DNA of 29,087 nucleotides. Origin: Porphyromonadaceae bacterium UBA7176 (GTDB lineage Bacteria; Bacteroidota; Bacteroidia; Bacteroidales; Muribaculaceae). Below the pieces are notes generated by a model. That model worked only from the letters and a program-made list of their open reading frames with translations. It had not been told where the DNA came from and ran no database searches. The first letter of the stretch is position 1; each line of letters opens with the position of its first letter. Location of the stretch: assembly GCA_002491245.1 (NCBI GenBank), contig DKVO01000023.1:61576-90662 (forward strand), given 5' to 3'. The translations under genes were made by a program, and so were the position numbers. Below, piece by piece: positions 7,096 through 13,735 of the stretch.

Positions 7096-7878
7096 ATGAT
7101 TATGGATAATTACCGCCCTCTGATACTTATCACCAACGACGATAGTATAAATGCCCCCGGAGTACATCATTTGGCCGAGTGTGTGCGCTCTTTGGGAGAT
7201 GTGTTTGTAGTTGCTCCGGCAAGTCCGCGTTCCGGCCAGTCGGCGGCAATGACTGTGGGTTCACCTCTACGCATAAAGGAAGTGGAAAGCACGCAGGAGG
7301 GTGTGCGTCTGTTTACCGTTGACGGTACTCCTGTCGATTGTGTCAAGTTGGCGCTCCATGCCATAGTGCCCCGGCGTCCCGATGTGGTTTTCGCAGGTAT
7401 CAACCACGGCTCCAATTCGGGTGTCAACGTTACGTATTCAGGAACGATGGGGGCTGTGCTCGAAGGCTGTATAGAAGGTATCCCGTCGGTAGGCTTTTCG
7501 TTGATGCATCATTCAATGAAGGCCGATTTCACTTTGTCTACGGCCTTTGTCGCTGCTATTGCCGCTGAGGTGATAGCGCATGGTTTGCCCGACGGCGTAT
7601 GTCTGAATGTCAATATTCCGGCACGTGTCATGCCTGAGGGTATACGTGTTTGCAGGGCCGCACACGGCAAGTGGGTGGACGGATACAAGCGCTATGTCGA
7701 TCCGCATGGTGTCCCGTTCTATTGGTTGACGGGCAAGTTTGTCAATTTCGAGCCTGAAGCCACCGATACCGACGAGTATTGGTTGCAGAGACGGTATATC
7801 TCTGTCGTTCCGGTCAATTGCGACCCGTCGGCACGTAACGAGATAAAGACTTTGGCCGACCGGTTCGACGCCAAATGA
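7096..7878 (+). CDS. surE: 5'/3'-nucleotidase SurE
   Basis: Metal-dependent phosphatase that removes phosphate from nucleoside 5'- and 3'-monophosphates, in the cytoplasm. The 260-residue length is normal. The metal site is LITNDDSINAPG with N14-D15-D16 and S17. The family signatures SPRSGQSAAMTV, FTVDGTPVDCVKLAL and GINHGSNSGVNVTYSGTMGA are intact. ATG 7102 (MDNYRP) is an alternative start. No matching promoter box precedes it; a small stem-loop at 7009-7026 lies between dnaA and surE. It converges on the nucleotidyltransferase gene with only 6 bases between the two stop codons. Confidence 0.96.
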   Translation: MIMDNYRPLILITNDDSINAPGVHHLAECVRSLGDVFVVAPASPRSGQSAAMTVGSPLRIKEVESTQEGVRLFTVDGTPVDCVKLALHAIVPRRPDVVFAGINHGSNSGVNVTYSGTMGAVLEGCIEGIPSVGFSLMHHSMKADFTLSTAFVAAIAAEVIAHGLPDGVCLNVNIPARVMPEGIRVCRAAHGKWVDGYKRYVDPHGVPFYWLTGKFVNFEPEATDTDEYWLQRRYISVVPVNCDPSARNEIKTLADRFDAK

Positions 7879-7884
7879 TATTAC

Positions 7885-9294
7885 CTATTTTCTCTTTTTT
7901 GATGGATTGAAGATCTTCAGTTGTCTTCTGATGTCCTCTTTGCTCATCGTCGGGTTTGAGTAGACGATATTGGTCACAAAATCGACATAAGGTTTGATGT
8001 CGTCGTCGGGTCCGAGACCTTTTATCTTTCGTATCTTTGCATGTGACAGAGGCAAGCGGAAAGAGTACATCGATGTGCGTTTGCGGTCAAACTCCGCAGC
8101 AATGCGTCGGATACATTCCACTTGCTCGGGCATGCCGTGTCCGGGCGCGAAAGAGCGGTTGTCGGCATCGATAAGTGTAAGGAGTCTGTTGAGCCTTTCT
8201 CGCGACGCGCAGCGGTGTTGGAGTTTGCGAAGCTCGGTATGTGTCATTTTTTCAGCCTTTGGGCCCCAACTCTTGGCCGCTTTGTGGTTGGCGACGAGGA
8301 ATATCACCTTGTCGATAAAAGAAGAATCGTATCTCAGTCTTCTCAAGGCGGTGTTGATGAGGCCCCGGCCTCGACGTTCGTGACCGGTAAAGTGTAGCCG
8401 TCCATCGCGTCCGATGTGCGGCCCGAGGGTCTTACCCATTTCGTGGAGTAGAGCAGACATGCGCATCACGAGCATAGGTGGCATTTTCTCAAGTACGGCA
8501 AGGGTGTGGACCCATACCGTGCCGATATGGTCGTCGTTTTGTGCCATATCGAACATCGGAACGATTTCGGGCATTATATATGGCATGGCACCGATATCGC
8601 GCAGCATGTCCATCGCCGATGCCGGATTAGGACCGGTAAGCATCTTGTCGAATTCGGCTTGCATACGCTCTTTGCGCACTATCTCGAGCCTGTGGGCATT
8701 GGTTTTCATGCCACGATAGGTGGAGCCGTCTATTTCCCATCCGTATTTTGCAGCAAGCCTCACGGCACGCAGTATCCTCACCGGATCGTCGTCGAAGGTC
8801 GAGTCGGGATCATCGGGGGTACGGATAATATGGTTGTGGATATCGTCGACACTACATCCGAGGATATCGAGCATCCTGGCGCGGCTTATGTCGTAGTAGA
8901 TGGCGTTGATTGTGAGGTCGCGCCGGTGGCAGTCTGCCTCGATGCTGCCGAATACTGTCGTGGGGTCGCGTCTTGTGCTGTCTGTGTATTTTTCGGCGCG
9001 TGTCTGTACGATTTCTATCTCGTCGTTGGGAAACTCCTTGAATTTAAGCATCGCAGTGCCGAAAGTGGGGAATGTCACCGGAGCTTTGACCGTCAGTCCT
9101 TTGTCGTGTATCCATTCGGCAAATCCGATACCTCCTCCTGGCAGCGATACCGCCAGGTCGACGTCTTTTATCTCACATCCGATTATTTCGTCGCGGCAGC
9201 ATCCTCCGACGGCATATACGTTTCCTTCCCATTGTGTACCGGCGATAAGATTTTGCAGGTATGAAAGGATGTTATGGTAGTGTCCGGTGGTCAT
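7885..9294 (-). CDS. cca: CCA tRNA nucleotidyltransferase / poly(A) polymerase family protein with HD-like domain
   Basis: Class II nucleotidyltransferase, most likely the enzyme that adds CCA to tRNA 3' ends; a poly(A) polymerase role cannot be excluded by eye. The 469-residue protein has the catalytic motif VGGCCRD (29-35) with metal-binding D44 and D46 in KDVDLAV, the RRDLTINAI motif (124-132), and DDPVRILRAVRLAAKYG (169-185). A C-terminal HD-like region follows, with H284-E285 (LLHEMGK) in place of the usual HD and a later HFTGHERRG. The frame is open upstream to 9408, but ATG 9294 overlaps the stop of the preceding gene in an ATGA arrangement, which fixes the start. Last gene of the LysE operon. 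Confidence 0.9.
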   Translation of the reverse strand: MTTGHYHNILSYLQNLIAGTQWEGNVYAVGGCCRDEIIGCEIKDVDLAVSLPGGGIGFAEWIHDKGLTVKAPVTFPTFGTAMLKFKEFPNDEIEIVQTRAEKYTDSTRRDPTTVFGSIEADCHRRDLTINAIYYDISRARMLDILGCSVDDIHNHIIRTPDDPDSTFDDDPVRILRAVRLAAKYGWEIDGSTYRGMKTNAHRLEIVRKERMQAEFDKMLTGPNPASAMDMLRDIGAMPYIMPEIVPMFDMAQNDDHIGTVWVHTLAVLEKMPPMLVMRMSALLHEMGKTLGPHIGRDGRLHFTGHERRGRGLINTALRRLRYDSSFIDKVIFLVANHKAAKSWGPKAEKMTHTELRKLQHRCASRERLNRLLTLIDADNRSFAPGHGMPEQVECIRRIAAEFDRKRTSMYSFRLPLSHAKIRKIKGLGPDDDIKPYVDFVTNIVYSNPTMSKEDIRRQLKIFNPSKKRK

Positions 9295-9935
9295 GCTTTG
9301 GGGCCAAGTATTATTTCTCCGAAAAATTCGGGCCGGTGATAATCGGGTTCCGGTGTGTCGATCGGACTCCATGTGAGATAGTATGGAGGATTGGCATCGT
9401 CGGAACAAGCCTGAAAGTTGCCGCGAAGCACAGTTCCAGGCTCCGGCTTAATGCCTAACAGGCTCCACGGGATGTCGACAGTAATTATCCAACTGTCGTC
9501 CTCGAGGTCGTCGAAAACGAACGGGCTGTCGGAGCGGTATGTCGGCTCGCGGTATATGAGGGCTATTTCTTCGGCCGACAGATGTTTTGCATCAGTACGT
9601 CCTATCCGCCTCGATGCGTTGACATAGCCAAGGATGTTGAACTCGAAGTTGATATATACGCCATCTTCGGCCGTCATCACGAAAAACTCCACGCAAGAGT
9701 CGGCGCAGACAGCCGATTGGTGTGCAAGGTGATTGCAGATCAGCGGTGCCCCCTTGGTAGTGAATATTATCTGGAGGAACTCGTCGTTATAGCATGGGAT
9801 GAAAGACGCTTCAACTCCGTCGCGAGTGCCCTGCCAGCCATTGCGGCATTCTATTTTATGGGCAGGCAACAGGGTGTAGGATTTTGTCCAGTCGGGATCT
9901 GCGACATATGGGACAGTGAGGGTCTTTGCTTCCAT
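9291..9935 (-). CDS. CBM9-like carbohydrate-binding family protein
   Basis: A 214-residue protein of the carbohydrate-binding family 9-like (DOMON-type beta-sandwich) group. The evidence is the C-terminal pattern YYLTWSPIDTPEPDYHRP followed by FFGEIILGPKA, and internal CVEFFVMTAEDGVYINFEFN and SWIITVDIPWSLLGI stretches typical of this fold. There is no signal peptide, so as encoded it is cytoplasmic, and no enzyme domain is attached. It sits in a tight operon, 3 bases after the LysE gene and overlapping the nucleotidyltransferase start. The ligand is unknown; the fold does not prove sugar binding. Confidence 0.75.
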   Translation of the reverse strand: MEAKTLTVPYVADPDWTKSYTLLPAHKIECRNGWQGTRDGVEASFIPCYNDEFLQIIFTTKGAPLICNHLAHQSAVCADSCVEFFVMTAEDGVYINFEFNILGYVNASRRIGRTDAKHLSAEEIALIYREPTYRSDSPFVFDDLEDDSWIITVDIPWSLLGIKPEPGTVLRGNFQACSDDANPPYYLTWSPIDTPEPDYHRPEFFGEIILGPKA

Positions 9936-9938
9936 AAG

Positions 9939-10580
9939 TTAGAAATGTTTGTCGAGAAGCGCCATTATGACGCCTGCGATAGCCATCCCCAGCAGAATAA
10001 GGGCGATGACGCGGTTTATGATTTTGAGCGAACGCATGTTGATACGTTTGCCCAGATGACTCACAAGGGAAGTGACACCGTACCACCAACATAGTGCACC
10101 GCCAAAGATTGCGGTGTAGGCAAACAGATGGTGGTGGATTTCGAATTCGGGCAATATGAAATTGAACCTGGCGAACAGGCCGATTATGAAGAAGAGTATC
10201 AGTGGGTTGGAGAAGGTGAGCAGGAAGCCGGTGCCAAAGTCGCTCCAGTAGTCGGATGCGGCAGGGATGGCTGTCTTGAGTGCCCTTGTGGGGTTCTTAC
10301 GGAAAAGATACAGGCCGAAAGCTCCAAGGACGATACTGCCTATGATCTGTATGCCAAGCTGATGGGCGTCGATAAATCCGGTGATGAAACTGAGGCAGAA
10401 ACCGGTGAGGAGACAGTAGATAAGGTCGCTGAGCGCTGCGCCTACACCGGTAAAAAAAGCCGACCAACGGCCTTTGCTCAGAGTGCGCTGTATCACGAGC
10501 ATACCGATAGGTCCCATCGGGGCGGAAATCAAAGCCCCGATAGCTATTCCTCGCGGTAAGATGTACAGCAGTTGCTCCAT
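9939..10580 (-). CDS. LysE/RhtB family amino acid exporter
   Basis: Inner-membrane transporter of 213 residues with about six hydrophobic helices. The first helix contains the family signature PMGPIGMLVIQRTLSKG (22-38), followed by GVGAALSDLIYC. Family members export amino acids such as lysine, homoserine or threonine; the substrate cannot be told from the sequence. First gene of a three-gene minus-strand operon with a well-matched promoter whose predicted start lies roughly 10 bases before the ATG. Confidence 0.9.
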   Translation of the reverse strand: MEQLLYILPRGIAIGALISAPMGPIGMLVIQRTLSKGRWSAFFTGVGAALSDLIYCLLTGFCLSFITGFIDAHQLGIQIIGSIVLGAFGLYLFRKNPTRALKTAIPAASDYWSDFGTGFLLTFSNPLILFFIIGLFARFNFILPEFEIHHHLFAYTAIFGGALCWWYGVTSLVSHLGKRINMRSLKIINRVIALILLGMAIAGVIMALLDKHF

Positions 10581-10596
10581 ATATGAAAAAATCGAA

Positions 10597-10628
10597 CAAA
10601 AATAACAAAATATTTTCCAATACCCAAA
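10597..10628 (-). promoter_or_regulatory. Promoter of the LysE-CBM9-cca operon
   Basis: On the minus strand TTTG (10628-10625), a 20-base spacer and TATTTTTG (10604-10597) match both Bacteroidetes promoter boxes. Transcription would begin near 10590, leaving a leader of only about ten bases. It is back to back with the promoter at 10691-10721. Confidence 0.7.
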
Positions 10629-10690
10629 TTTTTATCGGGAGGCACAGCCACTGCGGAGCCGGGAGGGTAGACAGGCCGTTGAATGTCGAT

Positions 10691-10721
10691 ATTGGATAAC
10701 CGTGATTTTTGTTTAATTTTG
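10691..10721 (+). promoter_or_regulatory. Promoter of the small membrane protein gene
   Basis: ATTG at 10691-10694, a 19-base spacer and TAATTTTG at 10714-10721. The -7 box is exact and the upstream box has one mismatch. It lies 22 bases before ATG 10744. Confidence 0.65.
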
Positions 10722-10743
10722 CAGCCTGAAGGCTTTGAAAATC

Positions 10744-11004
10744 ATGAGTTATCTCAAAATTGATAGAATAAAGCGATGGCTCGCGTCGCTGTCGTACAAG
10801 ACCGGAATAAGTGTTGCGATTGTCTGCGTGATATGTTATGTGGTCTCTTTCGCCCAAATGCTGCTTCCTGTCTCTGCAGCAGCGAAAGGTGTGCTGTGGT
10901 TTGTTTTCTTTGGCCTTGCCAAGACTGCCCAGTATTCGGCCATATTGATCCTTGGTAAATCAGGTGTCGAAAGTATCCGGCGTAAGTTCAGAAATATGCA
11001 ATAG
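10744..11004 (+). CDS. Small two-helix membrane protein, conserved hypothetical
   Basis: An 86-residue protein with a basic N-terminus (YLKIDRIKRWLASLSYK), a hydrophobic helix near 25-45, a second near 53-73 (GVLWFVFFGLAKTAQYSAIL), and a basic tail SIRRKFRNMQ. The layout and the GLAKTAQY...LGK stretch recall small conserved Bacteroidales membrane proteins and the transporter-suffix type, but I cannot assign a function. ATG 10744 is preferred over TTG 10735 because of the promoter spacing. It is a single-gene unit ended by a strong bidirectional terminator. Confidence 0.75.
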   Translation: MSYLKIDRIKRWLASLSYKTGISVAIVCVICYVVSFAQMLLPVSAAAKGVLWFVFFGLAKTAQYSAILILGKSGVESIRRKFRNMQ

Positions 11005-11006
11005 GC

Positions 11007-11044
11007 AAAAAAATACGGCGACCATCAGCAGTCGCCGTTTTTTT
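11007..11044. terminator. Bidirectional terminator between convergent genes
   Basis: A perfect 8-bp stem ACGGCGAC/GTCGCCGT (11015-11022 with 11031-11038) with an 8-base loop. A run of seven As stands at 11007-11013 and seven Ts at 11038-11044, so the hairpin ends in a U-tract when read from either side. It terminates the small membrane protein gene and the minus-strand surface protein cluster. Confidence 0.92.
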
Positions 11045-11059
11045 GTCAGGAAAGAGAGC

Positions 11060-13582
11060 TTATCGTACAATCATCTTACGGGCAGAGCCGTCGCTCATCT
11101 TGACGATGTTGACACCGTGGACAGGACGGTCGAGCTTGCGGCCATTGAGGTCGTAGTATTCGACGGGAATAGCGTCGGTCGATACGACTGTATCTTCGAT
11201 GCCGGTGGCAGAGGCAAACTCATAAGCACCGGGGTGGAAGCCGTTTGCCGGACGTGCTTTGCCATCAAGGTCTTTGGCGATGTCTTCGCCGAGCCATGCG
11301 AGGAAGTCGGCGCCCTTGCTACCTACCGACTTGGCGCACTCTTCAATCTGGGCGCGTGTTGCCTTGTTGGTGGTGAAAGCCTTGGCCGGTTTGTATGTGC
11401 CCTCGGCGAAGCAGTTGTCCTCGAGTTTCACGTCGGTTTCGTTGCTGCTGTCGATGTTGGAGGCGTTGTAGCCGGCCGATGCCGAGTTGTCGGCGTAAGG
11501 ATTGGCATTCTCGGTCTGCAGGACGGTGTTGATAGCCTTGCCGGTGTGGCCGTCGCCGGCTGCGCGGATAAAGCTGAACTCAGTATAAGTCTTATCGGCG
11601 AGGGGCGAAGTACCGTCGACGGTAGAATTGGCGATGAAAAGGTTGTGGTCGCTGTTGATGCCGAAGCCACGGCCTTGGTCGTTACCCTCGTAGCGGTTGC
11701 CGTAGAGGACGATGTTGTTGAGATATGTCTCACCTTTGAGCGATAAGGGGGTAGCCCACCAACCGGTGATACGGTTGTTGGATATTGTGAGACAATCGGC
11801 AAACAAGGTGGCATCACCATTTTCAGTACGTACAAGGCGAATGCCGCTGCAGTTGTCGATAACTACATTTTTCAGCGTCATCGGTTGATTTGATGCGATT
11901 ACAGCGGTATTTTCTTTCGCGCTCCAACCGTGGAATATGCAATTCTCGATTACCGGTTTGATTGTTACTGCGAAAAGACATGTGGTGTGGGCGTTGTTCC
12001 AATAGTTGCGCTCGCCTTCGAAAGTGAGGTCGCGTAGGGTTACGGTCGGTATTTCGTCCTGCGAGGCTTTTTCCATGAACATGAACTGTGCGTTGTCGCC
12101 ATCATAGTAGTAGTCGCAGAGGAGGGTTGATACCACATCGTCGGATTTTGATCCGGCTGCGGTGTAGCCACCTTCGATTGTGAAGTCGCCGTCGGTGTGG
12201 AGGTAGATACGGTAGGGGAATTTGAAGACACCCTCGGTGAGTTTGAAGGTTGTGCCGGCGAGGCTGCTGTTTGTCTCGTGGAGGCGGGCGTAAAGCTCGG
12301 CCGCGCTGATGGCATTGGCGAAGCTGGAGCCGTCGCCTTTACCTGTCTGGTAGGGTGCAACGCAGATTTCTTTGCCGGCGATGATGTTGCCGGTGAGGGT
12401 TTCGCGAGCACCGGGAGTCACGGCGTCGGCGTTACGGGAGTTGCCGAGCGCGTCTTTGCCAAAGTCGTCGCCAAGCCAGGCGAGGAACATTTCGCCACCA
12501 TTGGTTTCTTCAATAGCGCCGCGGATAAGGTCGAGGGTCGGTTTTTGGCCGATGGAGAGATTGCTCTTCACGTCAAGAACACCATCGACAGGAGCCATGA
12601 TCACTTTGCCGGCTTTTGTGTTGGTGTCGTCGATAGTGAGGTCGTTGTCGCCGCAGTAAACGTTGAAGAACACCTTCGTGTCTTTGCTGTTGTCGGCTAC
12701 TTCAAACGACCGTTTGCCGCACGACGAAAGGATGATGTTGTTTATCACCAGACCTCTCTGGCTGCGGATAGAGCCGTTCCAGGCCTGGTTGTTGCAGTTG
12801 TAGAAGCTGCTGTTGGCGATAACGGGAGTGCCGGTGGCGTTGATGATGGGGGAGTTGTTACCACCATCGAGGGGTGAGTTGCCCCAGAACGAGCAGTTGA
12901 TGATAAAGATATTCTTGCGCCAGTTGATGTCGGTGCCCCAGCCGCGTGAAGCATTGTTCTCGAAGCGACAGTCGTTGAGGTATGCTGTGTGATCCTGGCC
13001 GCCGCTGCAGGCGATGACACCTTGCTGCACACCATTGTGGTGGAAATGACAGTGGTTGAAACGGAAGAAGTTTGCTGCTCCGTCACTGTCGATTGCCCTG
13101 AACATACCTTCTGCTTCGTGCTGGTTCATGTATGCAACCTCGCAGTTGTTAAGCTCAAGGTCGGTGCCTTTAGCTTCAATCACACGGTTTCGTGCCCAAT
13201 CCTTGATGTTTTTGTATGTGCCGTTGAAGGTGATGTTGTTGAACTGGAGGGCAGAGTTTTGTGATTCGAACATGTTCCATGTGTTCGCGTTGTTGATACG
13301 GAACACTGTCGGGTTCGACGCATCTTCGCTACCGTTGATGGTGAGCTCTGCGTCGGTGATGTTGATTTGGCCGTTGTCGGCATCGACGAGGACGTATTCG
13401 CCACCGGCGATGTGTAGTGTTTCTGTACCGGTGAAAAGTGAACGTAGATCGCTGGCGTTTTTGGCATTGGCCCACGAAGATCCGTCGCCATTGCCGGCAC
13501 CGTCGACAGTCACATAGACATCGGCGTTGGCCATAAGGGCTCCTGAGAGGAGCGCGCTCATGATGAGTAATGTTTTTCTCAT
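11060..13582 (-). CDS. Secreted protein with two parallel beta-helix domains and a C-terminal sorting-like tail
   Basis: An 840-residue protein with a cleavable signal peptide (MRKTLLIMSALLSGALMANA) and no lipobox. It carries two similar halves. Each begins with a GDGSSWANA/GDGSSFANA segment (near 32 and 415), continues as right-handed beta-helix sequence full of N-N and V-I-x-N turns, and ends in a conserved motif FLAWLGDDFGKD (near 366) or FLAWLGEDIAKD (near 758) followed by a PGA sequence. This fits the choice-of-anchor-Q type of surface beta-helix. The last 35 residues (YYDLNGRKL, then GVNIVKMSDG and KMIVR) look like a type A sorting tail of type IX secretion. No catalytic residues were recognised. 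Last gene of the SusCD cluster. Confidence 0.8.
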   Translation of the reverse strand: MRKTLLIMSALLSGALMANADVYVTVDGAGNGDGSSWANAKNASDLRSLFTGTETLHIAGGEYVLVDADNGQINITDAELTINGSEDASNPTVFRINNANTWNMFESQNSALQFNNITFNGTYKNIKDWARNRVIEAKGTDLELNNCEVAYMNQHEAEGMFRAIDSDGAANFFRFNHCHFHHNGVQQGVIACSGGQDHTAYLNDCRFENNASRGWGTDINWRKNIFIINCSFWGNSPLDGGNNSPIINATGTPVIANSSFYNCNNQAWNGSIRSQRGLVINNIILSSCGKRSFEVADNSKDTKVFFNVYCGDNDLTIDDTNTKAGKVIMAPVDGVLDVKSNLSIGQKPTLDLIRGAIEETNGGEMFLAWLGDDFGKDALGNSRNADAVTPGARETLTGNIIAGKEICVAPYQTGKGDGSSFANAISAAELYARLHETNSSLAGTTFKLTEGVFKFPYRIYLHTDGDFTIEGGYTAAGSKSDDVVSTLLCDYYYDGDNAQFMFMEKASQDEIPTVTLRDLTFEGERNYWNNAHTTCLFAVTIKPVIENCIFHGWSAKENTAVIASNQPMTLKNVVIDNCSGIRLVRTENGDATLFADCLTISNNRITGWWATPLSLKGETYLNNIVLYGNRYEGNDQGRGFGINSDHNLFIANSTVDGTSPLADKTYTEFSFIRAAGDGHTGKAINTVLQTENANPYADNSASAGYNASNIDSSNETDVKLEDNCFAEGTYKPAKAFTTNKATRAQIEECAKSVGSKGADFLAWLGEDIAKDLDGKARPANGFHPGAYEFASATGIEDTVVSTDAIPVEYYDLNGRKLDRPVHGVNIVKMSDGSARKMIVR

Positions 13583-13647
13583 GGTGTCTGAAAAAATAGT
13601 TAATAATAATGGTTTATTTGTTTTTTTAATCGTTATCTTGGTTTTAC

Positions 13648-13692
13648 GACATTAAGACACAGGACTTTTTACAGTCTCTATGCCTTAATGTC
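13648..13692 (-). repeat. Inverted repeat in the gap between two surface protein genes
   Basis: Arms 13648-13659 and 13681-13692 pair over 12 positions with one mismatch (GACATTAAG/CTTAATGTC core), with extra GACT/AGTC pairing inside. It lies in the 153-base gap between the fimbrillin-beta-helix gene and the double beta-helix gene, the widest spacing in the cluster. A 12-base palindrome (AAAACCGGTTTT, 13724-13735) abuts the upstream stop codon. It could trim or partly end the transcript, or stabilise the mRNA of the last gene. No promoter box was seen here. Confidence 0.6.
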
Positions 13693-13735
13693 AACCTAAA
13701 AAACCTTATTTTATACCGAAACTAAAACCGGTTTT

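Noticed and set aside
9295..9408. N-terminal extension of the nucleotidyltransferase by 38 residues
   Set aside because: It would overlap the CBM9-like gene widely and lacks family similarity; the ATGA overlap at 9291-9294 gives the natural start.
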